Shown here in pieces: positions 27,468 to 39,242 of a stretch of DNA of 64,000 nucleotides. A program made the position numbers and the translations under genes. The notes beneath the pieces are model-generated. The model ran no database searches and had not been told where the DNA came from. It saw only the letters and a list, made by a program, of their open reading frames with translations. How positions within the stretch are numbered: the stretch's first letter is position 1; each line of letters starts with the position of its first letter. Source of the stretch: Alphaproteobacteria bacterium (GTDB lineage: Bacteria; Pseudomonadota; Alphaproteobacteria; Micropepsales; Micropepsaceae); NCBI GenBank assembly GCA_023259375.1, contig JAHFQC010000009.1, positions 31,357 through 95,356 of the forward strand. Direction: 5' to 3'.

Positions 27468-29217
27468 ATGAACTTCAAAGATCTTTCCGTCAGCAAGAAG
27501 CTGATCGGCGCGTTCGTCGTGGTTCTCGTGACCACGCTGGCGCTCGGTCTTTTCGCCATCAACAGCCTGTCGCGGATCGACGATGCCGCCTACGATCTGC
27601 GCGCCAGCAGGCTGCCGGCGATCAGCTATCTCGGCAAGTTCCAGTATCACACGACCCGTTATCGCTCTTTCCAGGCTTCCATTCTGATGGTGCCGGAAGC
27701 GCAGCGGGAAAAGGACACTAAGCTTCGCATCGGCGATCGCGATGCCGCGGAAGCGGCGCTGGTTTCATACGAAAAGCTGGTGTCGTCGCCCGAAGAACGC
27801 GAATTGGCGAAGACGATCCGGACGGCCTGGGACCAATACAAGCCCATGGACGACAAGATGATCGAAATCTTCCAGGCGAAGGGCCAGGAAGGTGGCGTGG
27901 CGTATCTGACCCACGAGATGCGCGACGTCTTCACGGTCATCAAGAACGGCGTTGAACAAGACGTCGAACTCAATCGCAAGAGCGGCGAAGACCTGGGCAT
28001 CCAGGGGCACAATGTCTATTTGTCTTCCCGCGTGTGGATCATCATCGCCATCGCGCTTGCCGCCGCGCTGTGCGCCGCCGCCGGTATCGTGCTGATCCGC
28101 GCCATCTCCAAACCGCTGGAAAGCATGACCGAGGCGATGGGTGAACTGGCACGCGGCAATCTCGCCGTCCATGTCCCCAATGCCGATCAGCAGGACGAGA
28201 TCGGCGCGCTGGCCGAGGCCATGACCGGTTTCAAGAACCAGCTTGCTTCGGCCGAAGAGGCCAAGCAGAAGCAGACAGAAGTGATCGTCTCGTCGATCGG
28301 CACCGGCCTGGACTATCTCGCCAAGGGCGACCTCACCCATCGCGTCACCGCCGATCTCACCGGCGCCTTCGCCAAGCTGAAGGAAGACTTCAACACCGCG
28401 ATGACCCGGCTTCAGGACACGGTGAAGATGGTCCTGGTGTCGACGCATCAGATCGACAACAACGCCGGCGAGATTTCGGCGGCGTCCGACGACCTGTCAC
28501 GCCGTACCGAACAGCAGGCGGCCGCGCTCGAAGAGACCGCCGCGGCGCTCGAGGAAATCACCGCTACGGTCAAAAAGACCGCCGTCAATGCCAAGGACGC
28601 TTCGCACAGCGTTGCGGGAGCCAAGGATGCGGCCGAGAACGGCGGGCAGGTGGTCGAGACGGCGGTCAGCGCCATGGATGCCATCGCCCAGTCGGCGAAA
28701 CAGATCACCGACATCATCGGCGTCATCGACGAGATCGCGTTCCAGCGAAGCGGCCAAGCAGATCAAGTCGCTGATCAACACCTCGAGCGAGCATGTCGAT
28801 AACGGCGTGAAATACGTCGGCGAAACCGGCAAAGCCCTGAAGAGCATCATCGAGCAGGTCTTGCAGATCAACAGTCTGGTTCGGGAAATGGCGCAAGCCG
28901 GCGAGCAGCAGTCGATCGGCATCGAAGAAGTCAATTCGGCCGTCGGCCAGATGGATCAGGTGACCCAGCAGAACGCCGCGATGGTGGAAGAGGCGACCGC
29001 CGCCGCCCGCAACATGGCCGGCGAGACCAAGGCGCTCACCGAACTGGTGGCATTTTTCTCGGTCGGCGACACGCATTTCGCGGCCCCTGCCGCCGCCGCC
29101 AAGCGCCCCGCGCCTCGTCCGGTGGCGACATCTCCCGCGACGCGCCCCGCCGCGCGCACGCAAGCCGCCGTCGCCCGCAAACCCGCCGAAGAACCCGGCG
29201 ACTGGACGGAGTTCTAG
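27468..29217 (+). pseudogene. Methyl-accepting chemotaxis protein gene, disrupted at the signalling tip
   Basis: Start MNFKDLSVSKKLIGAFVVVL: TM1 about 10-32, a four-helix-bundle periplasmic sensor about 33-190, TM2 about 193-215, HAMP about 216-268 and a second HAMP-like segment (YLAKGDLTHRVTADLTGAF), then the MCP signalling helix. The frame runs to DEIAFQ at 28745. Directly after it, in another frame, comes EAAKQIKSLINTSSEHV, and that frame continues to a stop at 29217. The intervening hairpin tip (normally TNLLALNAGVEAARAG... to ...ALAQRS, about 37 codons) is absent. About 110 nt are missing, which also shifts the frame. The C-terminus GDWTEF resembles a CheR-docking pentapeptide. The gene is therefore broken, or the assembly is wrong here. 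Confidence 0.88.
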
Positions 29218-29287
29218 TAACGCAGAGCGCGCAAGGACGAACGGGGGCTACTTCGCACGAGCCCCCTTCGTCATCCGCCGCCTTTTG

Positions 29288-30154
29288 TTACGACGAGCCC
29301 TCGGAAATGGCGTTCAGCTTCGCCATGACATCGTCCGATAGAGTCAACGCGGACGCCGCCAGATTCTCGCGCAAATGGGTCCGCGATGAGGTGCCAGGGA
29401 TCAGAAGGATGTTCGGTGCGCGGCGGTAAAGCCAGGCCAGAGCGACCTGCATCGGCGTGGCGCCAAGCCGCCGGGCAACATCGGACAGGGCCGAAGATTG
29501 CAGCGGCGTGAAGCCGCCGAGCGGGAAGAACGGCACATAGGCAATGCCGTCCCCGGCCAATGCATCGATCAAGGCGTCGTCGGGCCGGTGGACCAGGTTA
29601 TAAAGGTTCTGCACGCACACGATCTCGCAGATGCGGCGGCCGTCGGCAACTTGCTTGGGCGTGACATTGCTGAGACCGATATGCCGGATCAGGCCTTGTC
29701 GCTCCAGATCGGCCAGCACGGAGAGAGGTTCGTCCAGCGAGCCTTCCTTGGGGCCATGCGTGTCGAACATGCTGCGCAGATTGACCACCTCAAGCACATC
29801 GAGCCCGAGATTGCGCAGATTGTCATGCACGGATCGCGTCAGGTCCTCGCGGGAAAACGCCGGAATCCACGCGCCATCGTCGCCGCGCCGGGCGCCGACC
29901 TTGGTGACGATGACGAGATCGTCGGAATAGGGATGGAGCGCTTCCCGAATGATCTCGTTGGTGACATGCGGACCGTAGATGTCCGCGGTATCGATATGGT
30001 TCACGCCCAAGGCGACGGCCTCGCGCAACACGGCGATCGCTTCGCCACGGTCCTTTGGTGGTCCGAACACATTGGGTCCGGCGAGTTGCATGGCGCCATA
30101 ACCCATCCGGCGCACAGTGTGTCCGGCCAATTTGAAAGTGTCGGAATAACGCAT
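29288..30154 (-). CDS. Aldo/keto reductase
   Basis: 288 aa TIM-barrel oxidoreductase. The catalytic Asp and Tyr are in HIDTADIYGPH and the Lys in VIVTKVGARR; the histidine position lies after the VVNLRSM strand. The C-terminal NADPH-binding part contains IPGTSSRTHLRENLAA. It reduces aldehydes or ketones with NADPH; the substrate is unknown. It is divergent from a LysR regulator 95 bp away, which probably controls it. Confidence 0.92.
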   Translation of the reverse strand: MRYSDTFKLAGHTVRRMGYGAMQLAGPNVFGPPKDRGEAIAVLREAVALGVNHIDTADIYGPHVTNEIIREALHPYSDDLVIVTKVGARRGDDGAWIPAFSREDLTRSVHDNLRNLGLDVLEVVNLRSMFDTHGPKEGSLDEPLSVLADLERQGLIRHIGLSNVTPKQVADGRRICEIVCVQNLYNLVHRPDDALIDALAGDGIAYVPFFPLGGFTPLQSSALSDVARRLGATPMQVALAWLYRRAPNILLIPGTSSRTHLRENLAASALTLSDDVMAKLNAISEGSS

Positions 30155-30249
30155 CGATCAACCTCGTGAAGAAACCAGCGTTGAGATAGGAGTTGTCCGA
30201 TTGGGCGAAAATAGGCACAATCTGCACGGCTCGTACGTTATTTTGGACA

Positions 30250-31155
30250 ATGCAACCTGATCTCGCCGACCTGAATGCCTTTTTGACCGTGGCGCGCGCT
30301 GGCGGCTTCCGTGATGCGGCGCGTCTGCTCGGTCAAAGCGCGTCAGGATTGAGCGAGGCGGTTCGCCGGCTGGAGGCTCGGCTGGGTGTGCGCCTCTTGC
30401 ATCGGACGACCCGCAGTGTGGTTCCTACCGAAGCCGGTGCGCGCCTGATCGATCGTCTCGGCCCGGCGATTGCAGAAGTGGAATCGGCGCTGGAGGTGGT
30501 CAACAGTTTCCGCGACCGGCCTGCCGGTACGCTCCGGCTCAATGTTCCGATCAGCGCCGCACGGCTTGTGCTTCCCGCCATCGTTCCGGGCTTTCTGGCG
30601 GCGTATCCGGATATCCGCCTCGAGATTACCGCGGAGGATCGCTTCGTCGATGTCATTGCGGCCGGTTGTGATGCCGGCATCCGTTACGAGGAGCGGCTGG
30701 AGCAGGACATGATCGCGGTGCCGATCGGCCCGCGCACGCAGCGTTTCGCGGCCGCCGCATCTCCTGCCTATTTGAAGCGCCGCGGCCGACCGGAGCATCC
30801 GCGCGATCTTTTGGATCATGATTGTCTCAGAGGACGCTTTGCCGGTGGTGCGGTGCATCCGTGGGAGTTCGAGCGCGACGGCGAGGTGATCAACATCGAT
30901 CCTTCCGGGCCGCTGATCGTGCAATTGGGCGCCGGCTCCGATCTTTTGGTCGATGCCGCCATCGCGAGCTCCGGCGTCGTCTATCATTTCGAGGATTGGC
31001 TGCGTCCGCATCTCGCCCGCGGCGCGCTCACGCCCATTCTCGAACCGTGGTGGCCGCGTTTTTCGGGTCCGTTCCTCTACTATCCCGGCCGTGGCCTCGT
31101 CCCCGAACCGCTGCGCGCCTTCATCGATTACGTGAAGTCGGAGAAGGTGGGATAG
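30250..31155 (+). CDS. LysR family transcriptional regulator
   Basis: 301 aa from MQPDLADLNAFLTVARAGGF; the ORF track adds 19 upstream codons that are not part of the wHTH. The helix-turn-helix is FRDAARLLGQSASGLSEAVR followed by RLEARLGVRLLHRTTR. The effector domain (about 90-295) is of the CrgA/DmlR-like type, ending in FLYYPGRGLVPEPLRAFIDY. It probably regulates the divergent aldo/keto reductase through the 95-bp shared gap. Confidence 0.93.
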   Translation: MQPDLADLNAFLTVARAGGFRDAARLLGQSASGLSEAVRRLEARLGVRLLHRTTRSVVPTEAGARLIDRLGPAIAEVESALEVVNSFRDRPAGTLRLNVPISAARLVLPAIVPGFLAAYPDIRLEITAEDRFVDVIAAGCDAGIRYEERLEQDMIAVPIGPRTQRFAAAASPAYLKRRGRPEHPRDLLDHDCLRGRFAGGAVHPWEFERDGEVINIDPSGPLIVQLGAGSDLLVDAAIASSGVVYHFEDWLRPHLARGALTPILEPWWPRFSGPFLYYPGRGLVPEPLRAFIDYVKSEKVG

Positions 31156-31725
31156 ACACGCTCGCGCTGCTTCTTCACCAATTCTGTTCATCCTGTGACG
31201 CGTTTCATTTGTCCATCTTCCGGAAATTATTGCGTTTGCTTCTCGCGCTTAAGAACGCAGCGATTGTCGCATTGGCTTGAAATCGTCAGCACAACTTCCC
31301 ATCTCGGACGCGTGTTGTTTGTGGAGTGAGGCCAAGCCAAAGGCGCGCGAAAACGTTCGCGGCCGAGGAGATCTTGTACGCGGTTTTTGCACAAGTCATA
31401 CCGGCGAAGGATGCGCCCGCGCGTTCGCGGTTTGACGGACAGGCTTATGTGCCGTTGAGCGCTTTCGGTTTTCCGCCCCTGAGCGCGACAGTCGAGTGAC
31501 TGCGGCCGGTTCGCCGAATGCCGTCTGCCAGGTAGCCGAGGGAAGAAGCGGCGGTGCCGTCGTTGCGTTCCTTAATCGGGGCGTGCCGTGCGCCAACGCT
31601 TTTGCGAAGGGCGGAAAGTCACCTCCGCCTTTTGGCGTATTTAAAGGGGTGCGGGACTGCGGAAGAGGCGACCGCCGGCGTTCGGAATGTGCTATAAGGG
31701 CGTGTGCGCAGCCGGGGGGGATGTC
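31156..31725. other. Unassigned 570-bp intergenic region with a terminator-like hairpin
   Basis: Listed ORFs here (31396-31596 minus, 31496-31762 plus) have no recognisable protein features. GGCGGA (31610-31615) pairs with TCCGCC (31624-31629) and is followed by TTTT. That could end a small transcript starting further left. No tRNA, SRP RNA or riboswitch pattern was recognised. Confidence 0.5.
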
Positions 31726-32394
31726 ATGCGTATCGTTCCATTCATTGTGGTCGTCTTGGTAGCCGTATCAGCGGCTTCTGCCGCAACGCCAGACCGGACG
31801 GCGCAGCTTCGGGCCGCATCGGAGAAGGTGCTCGCTGCCACCCCGGAGGCCGCCGCGACCTGGGAGTCGCTGGGTGATGGCGCGCTCAGGCACAAGCCGA
31901 GCGGCCTGGTTTGTCCGGGCGATAATTTGCCGATGATGCCGCTGCCCAAGCTCGTCATCACGGCGTCGCCGCCGCCCGAGCACAATGGCATTTGCGACTA
32001 TGAATCGGCGGACGGCACCAAAACCACGCAGCTGGTCGCCACCAAAGTCGGCGAGACGACGCCGGTGGAAAAGATCCTCGCCAGCATGCACAACTTCATC
32101 ATGCAGCAGTATCCGCAGGCCAAAAGCCTGGGGCTGGTCAGCAGCATTCTATTGCCGGCAGCCAAAGGCGAGGCGTTCGCGGCGACGGTGGACGACCGCT
32201 CGTCGATAATCCTGCTCTATGTGGCTGTGGTGAAGGACTGGTCGGTCTGGACGCTGGTGACCGTTCCGGACGACAATCCGACACCGAAATCGGCCTCCCT
32301 GGTGGGCATGCTGTGGTCCGGCGCCTTCCATGTCGGCGTATTTGGCGTCATCCGCACCGCCCAAGGGATTCCAGAACCGCGGCAAAAGCCGTAG
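31726..32394 (+). CDS. Hypothetical exported protein
   Basis: 222 aa from the ATG at 31726; the listed ORF starts 13 codons earlier. GGGGGG lies just upstream. Signal peptide MRIVPFIVVVLVAVSAASAA. The mature part has a Cys pair (GLVCPGDN and NGICDYESADG) and a hydrophobic C-terminal half (SSIILLYVAVVKDWSVWTLV). I do not recognise the family. It is monocistronic by appearance. Confidence 0.75.
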   Translation: MRIVPFIVVVLVAVSAASAATPDRTAQLRAASEKVLAATPEAAATWESLGDGALRHKPSGLVCPGDNLPMMPLPKLVITASPPPEHNGICDYESADGTKTTQLVATKVGETTPVEKILASMHNFIMQQYPQAKSLGLVSSILLPAAKGEAFAATVDDRSSIILLYVAVVKDWSVWTLVTVPDDNPTPKSASLVGMLWSGAFHVGVFGVIRTAQGIPEPRQKP

Positions 32395-32589
32395 CCGCCT
32401 GCAAAAACCCTCTTGACTGTGACATTCTCCTGGAAACAGCCTCATTGCCGTCAGGGTACTGGACTGTACGGCCGGTAAGCGGACATATGCCTATGTCAAT
32501 CAATGGTTTAGCCGCTTAACCGGGCGGCCGCGGCGGATTTGACTTGATCGGCTGACATTGCCACTTTCCGCCGCTTCTTGAGGTCACCG

Positions 32590-33546
32590 ATGCACGCCTA
32601 TCTCGATTTCGAACGTCCCATTGCCGAGCTGGAAGGAAAGATCGTCGAGCTGCGCCAGCTCGCCGCCAACGATCCGACCATGCAGATCGATGCCGACGTC
32701 GGCCGCCTACAGCAGAAGGCCGATCAGCTCGTCAAAGAGACCTATGCGCGGCTGTCGCCGTGGCAGAAGGTGCAGGTGGCGCGCCATCCCGGACGGCCGC
32801 ACTTCAACGACTACGTCAAACACCTGTTCGATGAATTCACCCCGCTGGCCGGCGACCGCGCCTTCGGCGAGGATGCCGCGATCATCACCGCTATGGCGCG
32901 TTTCCGCGGCCAGGCGGTCGCCGTGGTCGGCCAGGAAAAGGGCAACGACACCAAATCGCGCCTCAAGCACAATTTCGGCATGGCGATGCCGGAGGGCTAT
33001 CGCAAGGTGCAGCGCCTGTTCCGGCTGGCCAACCGTTTCAGCCTGCCGGTGATTTCGCTGGTCGATACGTCCGGCGCCTATTCCGGCGTTGCCGCCGAGG
33101 ACCGCGGCCAAGCCGAAGCCATCGCCCGCACCATCGAATCGTGCCTCGATCTGCGCGTGCCGATGATCGCGACCATCATTGGCGAGGGCGGCTCGGGCGG
33201 CGCAGTGGCGATCGCCACGGCCAACAAGGTCTTCATGCTGGAGAACTCGGTTTATTCGGTGATCTCGCCGGAAGGCTGCGCCTCGATTCTGTGGCGGCGC
33301 CCCGAAAAGGCCCAGGATGCGGCGGCGGCGCTGCGCTTGACCGCCCAGGATCTCGCCGGCCTCGGCATCATCGACGCCATCATTCCCGAGCCGATCGGCG
33401 GCGCTCATCGCGCCCCGGACGAAGCGATGTCGACCGTCGGCGACCAGATTTCGCGCGCCCTCGGCGAGCTGTCCCATATGTCGCCCGAGGACGTGAAGCG
33501 CCAGCGCCGCGAGAAATACCTCGCTATCGGCCGCGATCTGAAGTGA
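32590..33546 (+). CDS. accA: Acetyl-CoA carboxylase carboxyltransferase, alpha subunit
   Basis: 318 aa from MHAYLDFERPIAELEGKI, the standard family start, four codons inside the listed ORF. Contains the AccA signatures RHPGRPHFNDYV, GQEKGNDTKSRLKHNFGM, PVISLVDTSGAYSGVAAEDR, IGEGGSGGAVAIATANKV and YSVISPEGCASILWR. With AccD it transfers CO2 from biotin-BCCP to acetyl-CoA, giving malonyl-CoA for fatty acid synthesis. accD is not adjacent. Confidence 0.97.
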   Translation: MHAYLDFERPIAELEGKIVELRQLAANDPTMQIDADVGRLQQKADQLVKETYARLSPWQKVQVARHPGRPHFNDYVKHLFDEFTPLAGDRAFGEDAAIITAMARFRGQAVAVVGQEKGNDTKSRLKHNFGMAMPEGYRKVQRLFRLANRFSLPVISLVDTSGAYSGVAAEDRGQAEAIARTIESCLDLRVPMIATIIGEGGSGGAVAIATANKVFMLENSVYSVISPEGCASILWRRPEKAQDAAAALRLTAQDLAGLGIIDAIIPEPIGGAHRAPDEAMSTVGDQISRALGELSHMSPEDVKRQRREKYLAIGRDLK

Positions 33547-33570
33547 TCTGTCGCGGGAGAGGGGCCCGTG

Positions 33571-34956
33571 ATGCGCTGGAAGTCCGCCATTAATCCGCGT
33601 CTCGTCGCGACGGCGGTGGTCGCGCTTGGCGGGCTGCTCATTTACCTGATCAATTATCCCGGCTCGATGGAGTTCGACTCCTTCGTCCAGCTGGTCGAAG
33701 CACGCTCTCAGCAATACTCCAATTGGCATCCGGCCATCCTTAGCTGGATGCTCGGCGTGTTCGACACCCTACCGGGGCCGATCGCGGCTTGGTTCACCGG
33801 GCTCGATATGGCACTGGTGTTCGGGGCCTTGATCGCCGTGCTGTGGCTGCCCAAGCGCGTGTCGTGGCTGGCCGTCGCCGCAGCGGCCGTGATGCTGGTC
33901 CTGCCGCAATTCGTCCTGACCCAGGCCGTGCTCTGGAAGGACGCCATGTTTGCCAATGTGGTGCTGGCGGCGTTCGTCTCAATGGCATTTCTCGAACGCT
34001 GCGGCTGGAGCGGCCGCGCCGTTCTGCTGGCTGCTTCGGCGGTGCTGCTGACGATGGCGGTGTTGCTGCGCGAGAATGGCGCCGTGGTGGTGCCGTTCGC
34101 CGTGGTGGCTGTCGTAGTGATCCTCTGGGGCAACCGGCGCACGGCATGGCTCTGCGGCGGTGTACTGCTGGTGGTCGTGACAGTGCTGGCCGTGGCGACC
34201 AATGCCGTCTTGCAGCTGCGCGCCGACACCTACGACGGACGGCAGGAGAAGCTGAAGGTCTTCCAGTACTACGACATCGTCGGCATGGTGCACCGCGATC
34301 CGGCGGTCCGCGTGACGATACTGGATCGCGAAGCCCCGGCGACGGCGCATCTGTTGCACACCCAATCGGTCAAGCGCTGGTCGCCGGTGAAGAACGACAC
34401 GCTGCTGACGGTCGAGATGGCGGCGGCGCTGGAAGATACTCCGGCCCCGGTCATCCAGCGGCAGTGGCTGCAGAGCATCAAGGATCATCCCTGGGATTAT
34501 CTGGCGACGCGGGCGGTGTTGTTCCGCTGGGTGTTCCAGGCGCCGGATGTGTGGAAGTGCCATCCGTTCCATGTCGGCGACGAAGGCGATCCCAACGATC
34601 TCAGGGAGCTCGGCATGCACGAGCGGATGAACGCCCGCGACGAGATGCTGAAGGACTACGGCTACGCCTTCAAGCCGGGACCGGCTTATTCGCACGGGCT
34701 GTACGCGCTGATCGCGCTTGGCGTGATGGTCCTGTTACTGCGGCGGCGGGAAGCGGCGGATATCGCGGTTTCAGCGCTGATCAGCTCGTCCTTCCTGTTT
34801 GCGTCGACATTCCTGATCGTCTCGATCGCCTGCGACTACCGCTATCTGTATCTCGTCGACCTGTCGGCCCTGGCTGGAGTGCTCTACGTGGCGGCGGATT
34901 GGCGGGACCTGCTCCAAAAGAAAAGGGGGCCCGAAGGCCCCCTTGGTAGCGTTTGA
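33571..34956 (+). CDS. Polytopic membrane protein, GT-C glycosyltransferase-like
   Basis: 461 aa from ATG 33571 (GGGAGAGGGG 7 nt upstream); the listed GTG is one codon earlier. About ten hydrophobic segments. The first extracytoplasmic loop has SMEFDSFVQLVEARSQQYSN then WHPAILSWML, resembling the acidic/WHP loop of GT-C-like DUF6020-type proteins. A soluble domain of about 150 residues (about 215-370) precedes the last spans. Transfer of a sugar from a lipid carrier is possible but not shown. Its last codons (QKKRGPEGPLGSV) are encoded by the hairpin that terminates the opposing gene. Confidence 0.75.
   Translation: MRWKSAINPRLVATAVVALGGLLIYLINYPGSMEFDSFVQLVEARSQQYSNWHPAILSWMLGVFDTLPGPIAAWFTGLDMALVFGALIAVLWLPKRVSWLAVAAAAVMLVLPQFVLTQAVLWKDAMFANVVLAAFVSMAFLERCGWSGRAVLLAASAVLLTMAVLLRENGAVVVPFAVVAVVVILWGNRRTAWLCGGVLLVVVTVLAVATNAVLQLRADTYDGRQEKLKVFQYYDIVGMVHRDPAVRVTILDREAPATAHLLHTQSVKRWSPVKNDTLLTVEMAAALEDTPAPVIQRQWLQSIKDHPWDYLATRAVLFRWVFQAPDVWKCHPFHVGDEGDPNDLRELGMHERMNARDEMLKDYGYAFKPGPAYSHGLYALIALGVMVLLLRRREAADIAVSALISSSFLFASTFLIVSIACDYRYLYLVDLSALAGVLYVAADWRDLLQKKRGPEGPLGSV
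34916..34942 (-). terminator. Terminator of the CsgG-like gene, embedded in the 3' end of the opposing CDS
   Basis: On the minus strand GGGGGCC-TTCG-GGCCCCC (34942 to 34925) is followed by TTTTCTTTT, a very strong intrinsic terminator with a UUCG loop. It lies 24 nt past the CsgG-like stop and inside the last codons of the plus-strand membrane protein. On the plus strand only TT follows the stem, so it works mainly in one direction. Confidence 0.9.
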
Positions 34957-34965
34957 CGCCTGGCG

Positions 34966-35910
34966 CTACTTCGCCAGTTCGCAGATCAACGAGGAGATCC
35001 AGCCCTCGTTGCCCATTTCGTCCTTCACTTTCCACCAGACGCCGTTCTTCTCGCCGGTGGGATAAAGCATCATGCCGGGGGTCACCTTGCGGACCACGCC
35101 GCCTTTGCCGTTCGCGGCCTTGTAGAGGTTGCCCGTCTTGACGACATTGAGGGACTGGGTCTCGTTGGCTGCCGAAGCGTTGTCGGGCGCGCCGCCGAGC
35201 TGACCGACCAGCTTGGAATAGGCCTCGATATAGGCGAGGGTGACGACCTGGCCGATCTTGGTGTGCTGGTAGCTGGAAATGCCCATGCCGCCGAAGCCAC
35301 CGCCCCAGATGCCGCCGCCACCGACGCCGAAACCGAGATCGGTTTTGGAGCCATGGCCTTCGGTCATCGCCACCTGCTCGGAGGACCGCACGTCGGTCAC
35401 GGTCAGGACCACGTCGGCCGTTGCAGAGTTGAGGGAGAGACCACCAACGATAGCACCAGCTCCGCCGCCGATCAGTCCGCCCAGCAGGCCACCGATATTG
35501 CGGTTGCTGGCGTCGGCATTCTTCGAGACGATGTCCGGCACGATCACGTAGTCCGCCGCCTTGACCTGACCCTTGCCGATGTTCGAACCGCCGCGCAGCT
35601 GTCCGCCGCTCGCCAGTTCACGTTCACGCTGCGCCACGTCGAAGCCCTTGCCGCGATCGACCAGCGTAAAGCAGCCCGACTTCATCACCAGCACTTTGAT
35701 CAACGCTTCCGGCGATTCCAGCCCCAGCGGCTCCCACCACCGGTTCTGCGGCTCGTAAATGGCCGCCGATCCGATCCGGTGCGAACAGGTCGGAATCTGA
35801 TCTTTGGCTTTGTCCTGTTTCTCCTTGATTGATTCTGCAAGTGCAGGTGCCGCAAGGATTGCTGCCAGCGCAACAGCTGCGCCAACGCGCAGTGACGTCT
35901 TAAGACGCAT
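34966..35910 (-). CDS. Exported CsgG/HfaB-like protein with C-terminal SH3 domain
   Basis: 314 aa. Signal peptide about 1-25. Residues about 45-245 match the CsgG/HfaB fold: ALIKVLVMKSGCFTLVDRGK, then AADYVIVPDIVSK, a Gly-rich segment (GGLLGGLIGGGAGAIVGG) and DVVLTVTDVRSSEQVAMTEG. The last about 60 residues (NLYKAANGKGGVVRKVTPGM to NEGWISSLICELAK) look like a bacterial SH3 domain. There is no lipobox after the signal peptide, unlike CsgG itself. Possible envelope or secretion-associated role; no curli genes are near. Confidence 0.8.
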   Translation of the reverse strand: MRLKTSLRVGAAVALAAILAAPALAESIKEKQDKAKDQIPTCSHRIGSAAIYEPQNRWWEPLGLESPEALIKVLVMKSGCFTLVDRGKGFDVAQRERELASGGQLRGGSNIGKGQVKAADYVIVPDIVSKNADASNRNIGGLLGGLIGGGAGAIVGGLSLNSATADVVLTVTDVRSSEQVAMTEGHGSKTDLGFGVGGGGIWGGGFGGMGISSYQHTKIGQVVTLAYIEAYSKLVGQLGGAPDNASAANETQSLNVVKTGNLYKAANGKGGVVRKVTPGMMLYPTGEKNGVWWKVKDEMGNEGWISSLICELAK

Positions 35911-36270
35911 TATCGGTTCTCCCTCAGTGCCCCAGGCTTGCCGTCATGAGACGGCGAGCGGCAAAGTCAGCCGCACCTACAAGATTAAGACAAAGCGCCG
36001 CACGGGTAAACGACTGCTATCATTTGTTGTGCTGACTGCTGTGGAGCAGTCCTGGCATGGCTGGGTCCGTCGGTCGGCGATGACGGCGGCGCCACGCTCC
36101 TCCGACCGGAGGCGAGTTAACCTCGAAGAAAAGCGCACGCACTGCAAAATCTTGCCGGATCGAACGGAAGCTGTGAGCCGCAATCGCTTTCTGCACCGAC
36201 AATTTCCTTGCGGAGGCCTGGGTTATCGCGACCGGGTCGCAGATTCCGGCGCGAACGTCCGGCCAGAAAC
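35911..36270. other. Intergenic region, no gene seen
   Basis: About 360 bp upstream of the CsgG-like gene and downstream of secA. ORFs here overlap known genes or lack features. A short CTCC-GACC-GGAG hairpin at about 36098 is the only structure noticed besides the secA terminator. Confidence 0.5.
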
Positions 36271-36302
36271 AAAAAAGGCGCCGGGTTTCGGCGCCTTTTC
36301 TT
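36271..36302. terminator. Bidirectional terminator after secA
   Basis: GGCGCC (36277-36282) and GGCGCC (36290-36295) form a 6-bp stem with a 7-nt loop. On the minus strand it is followed by TTTTTT, on the plus strand by TTTTCTT. It lies 25 nt past the secA stop. Confidence 0.85.
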
Positions 36303-36319
36303 GAACCGTGAGCGGAGGC

Positions 36320-39094
<2,775 letters not shown>

Positions 39095-39242
39095 GGAAAT
39101 CCTCTGTCGGGCGAGCAAAATCAGACGGCCGGAAAGGACTCCCGGCTGTGGCCGTATTCGACAGATAAGAACGCCACACCCCCTTGTCAAATCTGAAGAT
39201 TCCGGCCACACCCCCCCCCGCCGTTAAGAAGGCGAGTCTAAA

